Part shown: positions 54,301 to 62,618 of the stretch, piece after piece
Numbering within the stretch: the first letter of the stretch is position 1
How the letters are laid out: the number at the start of each line of letters is the position of its first letter
Assembly: GCF_000350225.1 (NCBI RefSeq)
Contig: NW_005179202.1
Location: 1 to 64,000 of the forward strand
Direction of reading: 5' to 3'
DNA: 64,000 nucleotides
Source of the DNA: Chondrus crispus
Lineage: Eukaryota > Rhodophyta > Florideophyceae > Gigartinales > Gigartinaceae
The notes under the pieces: model-generated
Told to the model about the DNA's origin: nothing
Databases searched by the model: none
The model's input: the letters and a program-made list of their open reading frames with translations, nothing else
Program-made: the position numbers and the translations under genes

Positions 54301-57261
54301 AAAGCAGGTGCCTTTGACAGCCTTCATTCAAATCGGAAAGTTCTGCTAGATTCTCTTGACGGTATTCTCGTCCTTCGGAGAAAGCTCAGAGATCGGCAGA
54401 AGCGCCGACAGACAAAAGGCTTATCCGACGAGGAAATGGAAAAGGCAAAGGAGGCTGATGTATTGCTTTGGGAGGAAGCCGAGATGCAACTAACTAGAGA
54501 CAGCGAAAGTCTTCCCGACTTTTCTTTGTTAGAGCGACTGGCTGGGGAGAAAATCACGTTGGGGTTCTACGCTTCTGGGCATCCTCTTTTCAACCTGCAA
54601 GAGATTCGTAAGGCTCTTGGTTGCACACGCCTCGATCACATTGTTGGTGATGCGTCAGATGAAGAAAATGCTTATGAATCATCAAAGCCCGGTGGGAATC
54701 ATTCGATACCGGATGGAAGTGAAGTTGCCATTCTATCGTGTGTGACTGAACTGAAAAGAATCACGACGGCGAAAGGTAAGAAAATGGCGAAGTGGGTGTC
54801 TGAGGATTCCTCAGGACGACTAGCCACCGTCGTGTTCCCGGGGTCATACGACATCATGGAACAGATCATTCAAGATAGCTATTGTGTCGAGACAGAAGGG
54901 TCGGCGCCAGAAGCACAAGCGGTCGGAGATGGGCCCGTTGTCTCAAAGGCTTCCATGGTCGTAGAAGAGGACGCCCGGGTCATTGTTTGGGGAAAAATTG
55001 ATCGCGAATCATCCGGAACTGCTCAGATCATTGTTGATGACGTGCAAAGAGCAAACGGTGTTAAGGCAATAGTAGCAACGGCGCCTTTCAGCAAGATGAG
55101 GTCTCCCTTGACACAACTGCAAGTACTTCGACAAACAGCTGCAAAATTACTTGAAGTTGAACTTTCGAAGCCGAGATTCAGCTCATATGTAGATGCCAAC
55201 GGCGAACTCAGGAAGAGGCGTTGGTCAAAAGCTGTTCCTTTGAACAAGAAGAACCGGGTACCACTGGTGCTTGAGTGTGTTGATGGCGAGGGGAAGGTTG
55301 TTTCACTGGCGAACGCAGGGAATAGCCTCAGATTTCCCCTTGACTGCGAAGATTTGCTGCAGTCGCTTCGGTCAAGCACCGGTTTTGAAATAGAGATGAG
55401 ATCGTTTGGCGAAGATCACATCAAAAGGGACACCGAAGGTCGAGGCCAGAATACCAGGCAAGCCCAAAAAGATGAAACAGTAGATTCCCACGCGGCAAAA
55501 TCAAGCCAATCGGTTTCAGGTGGAACGAGTCGGATCAGCATTCCTTCCGCTGCAACCGATGTCTCGCTTGACTTAGTCTCGGCGACGACAGACTCGATGT
55601 CAGAGATTTCGAATCAGGTAGAAACTATACCCGAGATTTCACCAAGTCCAGCCTCAGAGAAGACTACAGTGGATATTAATTCAGACGGGAATGGTGACTC
55701 TGTTGCCGAAGTACTAGAAGAACCGCGACCAAATGTATCTGTGATGGGCGTCAATCTGACACCAGCTGAGCACGCGGAATTCTTGACTGCGTCCAAGCAC
55801 CTTCGGGAACGCAAATTCGAGCAAACTCTAACGCCAGTCACTGCGACAAATAGGCTAGAAGCGTCTTTGTTGGCCAGTACTCGTATGGGGCGTCATGCTC
55901 GTCGTGATGCCAAGAGCCAACGCGCATATGCCCAGGCTGCTGTCCAACCTGACTTCAGACGAGAGCGAATGAGCAAGCCGATTGAAGGAGGGTCTATTCA
56001 TGGGGGGCCGCTTGTCTCTTCAGCACTTCAAACTACGCTGAACCCCGTTAGTGCCTCCTTGGCGGGAGATAGAGATGATATCGCCTTGGAAAAGAAAGGG
56101 GACGAGACCGAACGTGAAAAGTTTCCTAGAAATAACAACGTAACAGCTAAGGTTGCTGTGCGTTTCATGGAAAGGTCTTTGTCGCTTCCGAGCACATTGC
56201 GAAACACCTCTAACGGCAGCAAGTTCGAAAATGGAGTATCAGTGAAACTGCCTCAGACCCGGGCAAACGCAGATCATTTTCCTGAGACGGACAAAGTCGA
56301 TGCAATGCTTTCAGCATCCTTTGAGAAGAACACACAGGATGGACTCGAGGTGTCGTATGACAAGATCGGTTTTCATGGCCTACTGGATGCCATCGCTTTG
56401 GTCGCTGGGGAGACAGCAAGGACCAAAACTGGCTCCAAATGTTCTGTTTGTGGCGTGAGCGGACTGGATATCACCAAGTTAAGTGAAACCGGTATCTCAT
56501 TGAAGGTGTCAGGACATATTGGATACACAAAAGGACAAATTGTGTATGTCTTGGTAGACGTACGAGAGACAAAACCGAGTGGGAAACGGAAAAGGGTAAG
56601 GTCATTCGATCATGTTGTTTGCATGCTGCAGGCAGAAACGGAGCTGGAGGCTGTCACCCTTAAATCTAAAAAGTCTGTGAAGCGAGTAGGTATCGCGAGA
56701 CTGCGACTGGAAAAATCAGCTACAGACGGATGTACGGAAGTCCATGCCGACGACCCACAAAAGATATCTTCAAGGGCGAGGAAGACGATCGTCAAGAGCT
56801 CAAATGCCGACTTCATGGTGACAACGGTCTATAAAGGCGGCGAGTTTCTCAATCTGCAAGACGGAGGGCAGATTCTTTCCAGCTTGTCCCGTGCAGCTCA
56901 GATTTGTCTGAACAGAGCTTTACACCAAGATGATGGGTCCTTTGTTACGAGTTTAGATGGCTTCGTGGTAGACGATCCGAAGGTGTTGAGCATGGGTGCC
57001 CAACCACTGGTGACTGGGGCCTCTCTCTCGATCCGTGTCCATTTAGAGGGCACCTGCTACGCAACGAGCAAAGTCCAAGCAGAGGCATTGGTGAGAATCA
57101 ATGACAAGGGGTCAACGTCCTGTCAAGCAAGTTTTAGGGTGCTTTCCCGGAAACACGATCGTATGCGCTCAGTTGGAGTGGTTGCAAATGAAGACCCGCT
57201 GTTTGATGGGGCGCAGATATCAGACTTCTTTCGCCTGCATGCGGAAGTGTTACGCACCTGA
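51394..57261 (+). CDS. dnaE: DNA polymerase III alpha subunit, cyanobacterial type, with C-terminal hotdog-like extension
   Basis: 1955 residues from the ATG at 51394; an in-frame ATG at 51295 exists but adds no conserved sequence. Residues 1-60 are arginine/serine/proline-rich, like a plastid presequence. The PHP domain starts at residue 61 (YVPLHVHSDF). The palm follows, with GPGRGSAAGS and catalytic PDIDTDF (D480, D482) and a third Asp at 638 (MDFLGLKNL). YGIHAAGVV, helix-hairpin-helix and an OB fold (about 1105-1160) complete a replicase of the DnaE1 kind. Residues 830-840 (FAEYCFNKSHS) correspond to the cyanobacterial split-intein site, here uninterrupted. Bacterial DnaE is about 1160-1200 residues; here a Ser/Thr-rich linker (about 1340-1640) and two hotdog-like domains (about 1656-1757 and 1810-1925) follow in the same frame. 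The polymerase would synthesise DNA processively; plastid location is inferred. Confidence 0.93.
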   Translation: MTLTPTLRRPRHAFLSPSPVLPRRHVPSLIRLSPYRPEKSRRLLCACLKSARPDTDPASQYVPLHVHSDFSLLDGASQLPSLVQRAAELGVPALALTDHGVLYGAIQLVRTCTKAGVKPIIGNEMYIINDTFDAEPSEEFGKQKAPKRYHLIVLAKNTIGYRNLVKLTTMAHLSGKVGKGIFARPCINKAQLYQHREGLIVSSACLGGEIPQAILNDDIESAATVATWYRDVFGEDFYLEIQDHGSAEDKKVNPCMVELSRTLGIKVIATNDSHFTNCLDAEAHDALICIQTGKLLTDENRLHYAGNEYFKSVEEMRKCFTDHLPREAIDEALYNTIHVAEKVGKYDLFGETRIPDFPIPDGFGKSHNSYLKLVSRENLRSRLDAREKAGLVDPEAEPQYFERLEFELNMICQMGFSSYFLVVWDYVRHAKELGIPVGPGRGSAAGSLVAFALRITDVDPIPFNLLFERFLNPERKSMPDIDTDFSVRGREKIIAYVSDRYGKDRVAQIITFNRLTSKAVLKDVARVHSVPYSEADRLAKLIPVVRGKPATLSAMLSDKTPSRDFRQMVEQNSSYQTWIDKAKRIEGTNKTYGIHAAGVVISASPLTDIVPLSRAKHGEMITQYAMEDVEDLGLLKMDFLGLKNLTVIETALEFIRDGRAKCGIHEELDFSVDSLPLDDEKTYRLLAEGELDGIFQLDASGGMRAIVRELRPSSLEDISSILALYRPGPLDAGLIPKFIRRKHGIDPIEYDHPLLEPILLETYGIMVYQEQIMRIARDLAGYSLGQADILRRAMGKKKTADMERERPRFVEGAKERGLSEEKAIELFDMMIKFAEYCFNKSHSTAYAYLTYQTAYLKANYPVEYSAALLRSNMNQSDKLVRYLADANTSGVRVAPPCVNRSDLGFTVDRSETSSGIVLFGLEAVKTVGGSVGHALLEERNARGTFMNIIDLVERVNLRVLNKRAMGALIKAGAFDSLHSNRKVLLDSLDGILVLRRKLRDRQKRRQTKGLSDEEMEKAKEADVLLWEEAEMQLTRDSESLPDFSLLERLAGEKITLGFYASGHPLFNLQEIRKALGCTRLDHIVGDASDEENAYESSKPGGNHSIPDGSEVAILSCVTELKRITTAKGKKMAKWVSEDSSGRLATVVFPGSYDIMEQIIQDSYCVETEGSAPEAQAVGDGPVVSKASMVVEEDARVIVWGKIDRESSGTAQIIVDDVQRANGVKAIVATAPFSKMRSPLTQLQVLRQTAAKLLEVELSKPRFSSYVDANGELRKRRWSKAVPLNKKNRVPLVLECVDGEGKVVSLANAGNSLRFPLDCEDLLQSLRSSTGFEIEMRSFGEDHIKRDTEGRGQNTRQAQKDETVDSHAAKSSQSVSGGTSRISIPSAATDVSLDLVSATTDSMSEISNQVETIPEISPSPASEKTTVDINSDGNGDSVAEVLEEPRPNVSVMGVNLTPAEHAEFLTASKHLRERKFEQTLTPVTATNRLEASLLASTRMGRHARRDAKSQRAYAQAAVQPDFRRERMSKPIEGGSIHGGPLVSSALQTTLNPVSASLAGDRDDIALEKKGDETEREKFPRNNNVTAKVAVRFMERSLSLPSTLRNTSNGSKFENGVSVKLPQTRANADHFPETDKVDAMLSASFEKNTQDGLEVSYDKIGFHGLLDAIALVAGETARTKTGSKCSVCGVSGLDITKLSETGISLKVSGHIGYTKGQIVYVLVDVRETKPSGKRKRVRSFDHVVCMLQAETELEAVTLKSKKSVKRVGIARLRLEKSATDGCTEVHADDPQKISSRARKTIVKSSNADFMVTTVYKGGEFLNLQDGGQILSSLSRAAQICLNRALHQDDGSFVTSLDGFVVDDPKVLSMGAQPLVTGASLSIRVHLEGTCYATSKVQAEALVRINDKGSTSCQASFRVLSRKHDRMRSVGVVANEDPLFDGAQISDFFRLHAEVLRT

Positions 57262-57550
57262 AAACGGTACGCGGTTTTAGTTCCTGCGGATAAATTAATG
57301 CTCTTATTCATATATCGTAGAATAACGGATATAAACTAACTTGTACAAACCGCACGTCGATTGTCTGAACTCTTCTCAAGCTTCTCTATACTCTTTGGCA
57401 TCTCTGGTGCTGCACAGCTTTCGCGCGTTAGGACACCCACTAAATCGCTGCCGTGAATTTCACTCTAAAGTACATTCTGGATTGATTGCAGTCACGGTGC
57501 AAACCGCAGGCATCCTAAGCCTTGCACTGTATTCAGCTCCTGTTCGAAAG
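57262..57550. other. Convergent intergenic gap between DnaE and LigA
   Basis: 289 bp separating the stops of two convergent genes; it must hold both 3' ends and polyadenylation signals. AT-rich near 57290-57340. Nothing else seen. Confidence 0.6.
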
Positions 57551-60337
57551 TTATATTGCCCCCTCACGAATCTCCCTTGCTTCTTCTTCGCTCAGTTTAA
57601 ATAGCTGCAGAAATTCTTCTTCTTGTAAAGTCTTGACATTAAGACGCTGCGCTTTAAAATACTTTTGCCCCGGCTCCAATCCAACCACCACGTAATCAGT
57701 CTTTCTTGTTACATCGGTCCGGACTACACCCCCAGCCTTCGTTATCAGCTTCTTCAACCGATTTCTAGACGTCCTTGCGATCTTTCCGGTAAACACAAAC
57801 GATTTTCCCGCGACTTCTCCAGATGCAGAAACTGACATATCTGGTATCGCATCTTCCTCATCCACAATGCTCTTACAACGGACATTCTCCATCAAAGCCT
57901 TAATCTCTGCCTGAGTCCTTTCTCTCCTCAGGAATGAATGGACAGCATGAGCAGTCTTCTCCGCGAAATTTGGAATAGTTATGAGGGAATCCGCTTCATC
58001 TTCATGCAACGCAATCTCTAACAGCCTTTCAATCGACATGACATTTTGCGCAAGAGCTCGTGCGCCTGTGCGCCCGACCGTTGGGAGTCCGAGGCCAAAT
58101 ATAAGATTCTCCAAACTTCGTTGCGTCGAGGCCTCACGAATTGAATCAAGTAGAGTTTGGGCGCTTTTCTCTGCAAACCCTTCCAGGCTGAGAAGATCCC
58201 CCAGCGTGAGACGAAACAGGTCTGCGAGAACAACAATATGGCCTGAATCAATTAGTTTGTCAGCCGTCTTTTTGCCGAGGCCTCTGATATCCATTGCATC
58301 TTTCGCAGCAAAGTGAATGAGTCGTCCGTGAACTTGGGCTAGGCACTTTTCTGCGTTTTGGCACTCGACAGTACTAGACCCGGTTAAATCATCAGTCTCA
58401 GAAAGTACCTCGCCAAAACAAGATGGGCATTCAAGGGGAGGTTGAAGTTCTCTGCGTTCCATGGAAGAACTTCGACGTTCTACTTTCACTATCTTTGGAA
58501 TAACGTCACCGCCTCTCTCCACCCTCACGTCATCACCAACGGCCACACCCAGTCTTTGGACTTCGTCGAAATTGTGGAGAGTCGCTCTGGAAAGAACAGC
58601 TCCACCAACACGCACAGGTTTCAGGATAGCAACTGGAGTTATTACCCCATTCCGCGAGACTTGCATGACGACATCTTCAAGTACTGTAACCTTCGACTGG
58701 GCTGCAAATTTTAATGCTACTGCTCCGCGAGGAGCCCGAGCTGTGTGCCCTGCAGCTTCGCGAGCCCTAGAATCGTTAAATTTAAGAACCACTCCATCAA
58801 CCTCCAGGGGAAGGCTTCGTCGATCTTCTTCCACCACATTGGCAAATAGTTCAGCAGTTGTTAGGTCACCACAACGCTCGAATCGCGGCATTTTCCCAAA
58901 GCCCCATTCCGCCAGCCTTTTCAATGTCTCCGACTGTGTGGGCCACGTGTTTCGAAGAGTAGGAAAGGGCTTCTTGCCAATCATGGTTGAATTTGAGGAT
59001 GTCTCGACATCATCGCTTTTCATGAGATTTCCATTCAAACATTCGTATGCCACAAAACTTAGTTTGCGGGACTTGGCTTCAGATGGTAATTTGTGTTTTA
59101 GAGCACCTGCAGCTGCATTTCTTGGATTACTTAGCTTATTCTTTAAAGCAGCATTCACTTCCTCAAAATCATGAGGGGCGATGTATGCTTCTCCTCGCAC
59201 GAGTATCAAGTCAGGGGCTAGAGGGTCCTCAATGGCGTCCACGACGCCTCTGCCGACGAGTGCAGCCCTTACATTATCCGTGATGTCTTCACCAATCCTG
59301 CCGTTCCCTCTCGTAGCTGCTGCAGCAAGCTTGCCATTGTGGTACTCGAGTGACAAAGCGATGCCGTCTACCTTCAATTCCGCCGATATATCGGAATTCG
59401 CGTCTGCAGCACGTCTTGCAAAAGAAACTAAATCGTCGTGCTTGTAGGCATTATCTAGCGACAACATGAGAGCCTTGTGGCGGTATTGAGGAAAGCGCTT
59501 TTCTGTGATAGGCACGGTGGCTGCAAACGAATCACGAGCAGTGATCGGTTTGTCAGCAATTTCGCTGTCAAGCCCCAGCTTGGACGATCGCGCAGCGGCC
59601 CCATGTCCGACGTTTTGACTCGGCGATTCGGGACGTATGAGCTCTGGAAAAAAACGTTCCAGCTCTATCAAGTGCATGATAAGCTCATCGTACTGTTCAT
59701 CTGATATTCGAGGCTTTGGGTTATCGGAATAATACAATGAGTCGCACAACATAATTTCATCCAATAGTTTCATGTACACTTTCCCGATGTCCGGAGTGAG
59801 CTTGACCTCTTCATCGTACGCTACTTTATCCACTCTTTCCAAAAATCGAGCTCTTAATACGTGCAGCAACATATCCGCTTTACCCCCGGACAGCATCCCT
59901 GTTATTCGTTGGGCGATTTCTCTCCCAACAGGGCTGGCGACATAATTTATTCGAGCCTCGCGCTCGGCTTCAGTGCGTTTCGAAGAGCCGAAAGGATGCA
60001 GTCCGACGCCCGTTCGATCGCCAAAGCCCTGTGGCGTAATCTTCTTGGCTTTTTCTTCTTTGCGAGCAATCTTTTTTGCATCCAACCTGAGTTTCCGTCT
60101 TGTCTGTTTGTCTATTTCAGGATAGGAACGAATATCCGAAACTTTTCGGGTAATGGCTTGGATTGAAATTCTCGGGCGACTTCTGGGAGTTGTTGATATA
60201 GAAGACAAGGAGGGGATGGCATGTAGTAGTGGCTTGGAAAACAGTCGATAAGCATTTCTCGGTACTGGACTTCCTACGAAAGCAGCGCAAAATTGCTTTG
60301 TTTCCTTTTCCCCAGTTCCGTCATTAGTGGTATTCAT
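57551..60337 (-). CDS. ligA: NAD+-dependent DNA ligase (LigA), predicted organelle-targeted
   Basis: 928 residues against about 670 in bacteria; the surplus is mainly about 175 N-terminal residues, including a Ser/Arg-rich presequence-like part (residues 30-70) and a basic coil. The NAD-specific Ia domain is present (YYSDNPKPRISDEQYDEL, about 202-219). The adenylation lysine is K322 in ELKVDGIALS. An OB fold, a four-cysteine zinc finger (CPSC and CQNAEKC), helix-hairpin-helix repeats and a C-terminal BRCT domain (about 840-910) follow. It seals nicks in duplex DNA using NAD+, unlike the ATP ligases usual in eukaryotes. Tail to tail with the DnaE gene, which suggests (does not prove) a shared organelle role. 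Confidence 0.95.
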   Translation of the reverse strand: MNTTNDGTGEKETKQFCAAFVGSPVPRNAYRLFSKPLLHAIPSLSSISTTPRSRPRISIQAITRKVSDIRSYPEIDKQTRRKLRLDAKKIARKEEKAKKITPQGFGDRTGVGLHPFGSSKRTEAEREARINYVASPVGREIAQRITGMLSGGKADMLLHVLRARFLERVDKVAYDEEVKLTPDIGKVYMKLLDEIMLCDSLYYSDNPKPRISDEQYDELIMHLIELERFFPELIRPESPSQNVGHGAAARSSKLGLDSEIADKPITARDSFAATVPITEKRFPQYRHKALMLSLDNAYKHDDLVSFARRAADANSDISAELKVDGIALSLEYHNGKLAAAATRGNGRIGEDITDNVRAALVGRGVVDAIEDPLAPDLILVRGEAYIAPHDFEEVNAALKNKLSNPRNAAAGALKHKLPSEAKSRKLSFVAYECLNGNLMKSDDVETSSNSTMIGKKPFPTLRNTWPTQSETLKRLAEWGFGKMPRFERCGDLTTAELFANVVEEDRRSLPLEVDGVVLKFNDSRAREAAGHTARAPRGAVALKFAAQSKVTVLEDVVMQVSRNGVITPVAILKPVRVGGAVLSRATLHNFDEVQRLGVAVGDDVRVERGGDVIPKIVKVERRSSSMERRELQPPLECPSCFGEVLSETDDLTGSSTVECQNAEKCLAQVHGRLIHFAAKDAMDIRGLGKKTADKLIDSGHIVVLADLFRLTLGDLLSLEGFAEKSAQTLLDSIREASTQRSLENLIFGLGLPTVGRTGARALAQNVMSIERLLEIALHEDEADSLITIPNFAEKTAHAVHSFLRRERTQAEIKALMENVRCKSIVDEEDAIPDMSVSASGEVAGKSFVFTGKIARTSRNRLKKLITKAGGVVRTDVTRKTDYVVVGLEPGQKYFKAQRLNVKTLQEEEFLQLFKLSEEEAREIREGAI

Positions 60338-60771
60338 GAATGTGGTCCTCGTGGGTCGGGAATAGGACGATCAATTGTGGGGGGAGATGCTTGTAGAGAC
60401 GCCAACTGGTTCAGCTACTGGTAGTATGTTTCCCGAAGCTGGGAGATAAGCAATCTGCTGTGGTTGGTGATTCTTGGGCGCCGGCCTTGCATGCAGCTCT
60501 TGCATTGCTGTGTACCTAATTTTAATTCAAAATTTCCACCTCACGATGAGAATCTGAGCCCTGGCGAAGATCAAACAGCCTCTTTTGCCTCATGAACGGT
60601 TTAGATCAGGTGCGCAGGTTATGCCATTGATTCAGGGACCATAGAACATCGCCGTGAGAAGCTTCAGAGCCTCGCCATATCTGTAGCGGCTCTCACGAAA
60701 AGTCCCCTGAAGAGCGGCAGATGCTAAACTCTTCAACGGGCAATTCGAAGTAGTGACATCACATCATTGCA
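60338..60771. other. Divergent promoter region, LigA and dehydratase
   Basis: 434 bp between two divergently transcribed genes. No repeat or RNA gene is recognised. Confidence 0.5.
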
Positions 60772-61485
60772 GTGCGCACAAAATCTACAGGCTTTTCTTT
60801 TAGCAAAGTGTCCATGCCCATGGATCTCTCAAAATTATACCTGAATGTATACAACACGAGTCAAGGATTCCTATGGATGCGAGTACTTGTCTCCATTTTA
60901 TGGTTCCTTTTACTCCGTCTCTTTCGTCCCAACAATTCCTGGACACTGCAAGAAGTGTACTACATCTACATTCCATATGCGCACCGTGGGCAGTCCTTGG
61001 CGTGGCTAGAAGTGATGCACGCGGCTTTCGGTCTTGCCGGAGGCGGTGTCGCAACAGCATTTGTGCAGTGCTTGGGCAGGTACGTCGTTCTTGTTTACGT
61101 CGTTGAGCCCATTGCCTTCATGCACTCAGCTTGGGTGACGACAATCATGCTTTTCGCTTGGGCTCTGGCTGATGTTGTCCGCTACCTGTTCTACATCCAA
61201 TCTTATCTGAGTCGTCCATGGCAAACTGTGCTATGGTTGCGTTATTCTCTGTTTTTAATTCTGTATCCCATCGGTATTGTGTGTGAATGGCTTATCTACT
61301 ACTTCACGCTTGAGTATGTAGACAGCCAAGAGCTCTTCGCCGTCAGATTGCCCAACGCATGGAATTTTGCATTTGACTTTGGGATCTGGAATCGAATTGT
61401 TTTGCTGATGTATTTGTATTTTGGGGTATTTATGTTCACGCACATGGTGCAACAACGAAAGAAGAAGCTTCCTGCCGTTCGCTAG
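60772..61485 (+). CDS. HACD: Very-long-chain 3-hydroxyacyl-CoA dehydratase (PTPLA/PHS1 family)
   Basis: 237 residues from the first ATG; a second ATG at 60814 gives 223 and may be the true start. Several membrane helices. Family landmarks: LEVMHAAFGLAGG near 80, a QC-GRY segment near 100, AWALADVVRYLFY near 129-141, and LRYSLFLILYPIGIVCEW near 157-173. The catalytic Tyr165 and Glu172 stand seven residues apart as in human HACD/yeast Phs1. The enzyme removes water from 3-hydroxyacyl-CoA in the ER elongation cycle for very-long-chain fatty acids. The C-terminal RKKK could be an ER-retention type dilysine signal. Ends 65 bp from the convergent NIT2-like gene. Confidence 0.92.
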   Translation: MRTKSTGFSFSKVSMPMDLSKLYLNVYNTSQGFLWMRVLVSILWFLLLRLFRPNNSWTLQEVYYIYIPYAHRGQSLAWLEVMHAAFGLAGGGVATAFVQCLGRYVVLVYVVEPIAFMHSAWVTTIMLFAWALADVVRYLFYIQSYLSRPWQTVLWLRYSLFLILYPIGIVCEWLIYYFTLEYVDSQELFAVRLPNAWNFAFDFGIWNRIVLLMYLYFGVFMFTHMVQQRKKKLPAVR

Positions 61486-61550
61486 ATCAAAAGACGAGCT
61501 CCGTGCTATGCGGGCCTCTGGGCATGCTCGTTGACCTCTTGAAGCCCAAT

Positions 61551-62618
61551 CTACGGGACAGATTGCAGTCTGTAAATATCCTCACGACGTTGTTGAGACG
61601 TTGGAATAGACTTTCGCACCGTGTCTAGACGCCCAAGATCAATTGTTGTGACGACCAGCGCCGGCTTTTCATCAGCACTTGCCAGCACGGTACCCCACGG
61701 ATCCACGACCATTGAGTGTCCCCACGCGGTGTACCCGTCGCCACCTTCGCTCCTGGAAGGAGAACAGGCAGCGACGAAGACCTGATTATCAAGCGCCCTC
61801 CCTCGCAGTAGCAGTTCCCAGTGGGCGGGCCCGGTAGTCATATTAAAAGCACCCGGAAAGACTAGGACCTTTGCGCCAAGTTCTCTCGCCTGAAGCATGG
61901 CAAGCTCAGGGAATCGGACATCATAGCAGATCCCAACGCCCACAGTACAGTCAATCTCGGGAGCGAAAAAGGCTGTCGCCGACCCTCCCGGTGACAGTAC
62001 GTCGGATTCCTTGAAGCGAATTCCTCCAGGAACATCAATATCAAAAAGATGGGCCTTGCGATGCTTGGCAACGACTGTACCGTCTGGTGATACAGATAGC
62101 GAGGAGTTGTATATGTTTCCATCGTTGGCAATCTCCGGGACCGAGCCACCGACAATGAACATCTTGGTCTCCTGGGCTGTCTGGCGCAGCATTTTCAACG
62201 AAGGCGAGGAATGATCTTCCGTGGGCTTGAAACCAACGGCGGGGAGCTCCTCCGCATACTCGCGGAAACAGGCTGTGTCGTACGGGCAGTTGAAGCATTC
62301 AGGAAGAACGGCGAGAGAGGCACCTGCGGCAGCTGCTCGCATCAAGTAATCACGCGCGACGGCAATGTTTTCCTCTTTGTCTAGGGTTACCGGTGTCTGG
62401 CATAGGGCCAGCTTGAAGGGGCTCGCAGGCGGGCTCGATGGCACCTTGTTTGGCGTGGAAGAAGACATCAGGACTGCGGAGCGTGTTGAGCAAAGGAAAC
62501 GGGGACACGAAATCGAAGAGATTGCAAAGCGGGATGCAAGGTGGTGGCGAGTGAATAGTTGTGATTTCGATGAGAGCGCGGGGGAAAGGAAAAGCCAGGC
62601 TAAGCTGGACCGTTGCAT
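61551..62618 (-). CDS. NIT2: Carbon-nitrogen hydrolase, NIT2/omega-amidase-like
   Basis: 355 residues. The nitrilase-family triad is visible: E107 (LPECFNCPYD), K188 (HRKAHLFDIDVPG) and C231 (GICYDVRFPEL). The surrounding sequences fit NIT2 (omega-amidase), which hydrolyses alpha-ketoglutaramate and alpha-ketosuccinamate. NIT1 (deaminated-glutathione amidase) is the alternative. The first about 50 residues are Ser/Arg-rich and look like a mitochondrial or plastid presequence. A second Met at residue 51 (MSSSTPNK) would make a cytosolic form of about 305 residues, nearer the family's usual length, so dual targeting is possible. Confidence 0.92.
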   Translation of the reverse strand: MQRSSLAWLFLSPALSSKSQLFTRHHLASRFAISSISCPRFLCSTRSAVLMSSSTPNKVPSSPPASPFKLALCQTPVTLDKEENIAVARDYLMRAAAAGASLAVLPECFNCPYDTACFREYAEELPAVGFKPTEDHSSPSLKMLRQTAQETKMFIVGGSVPEIANDGNIYNSSLSVSPDGTVVAKHRKAHLFDIDVPGGIRFKESDVLSPGGSATAFFAPEIDCTVGVGICYDVRFPELAMLQARELGAKVLVFPGAFNMTTGPAHWELLLRGRALDNQVFVAACSPSRSEGGDGYTAWGHSMVVDPWGTVLASADEKPALVVTTIDLGRLDTVRKSIPTSQQRREDIYRLQSVP

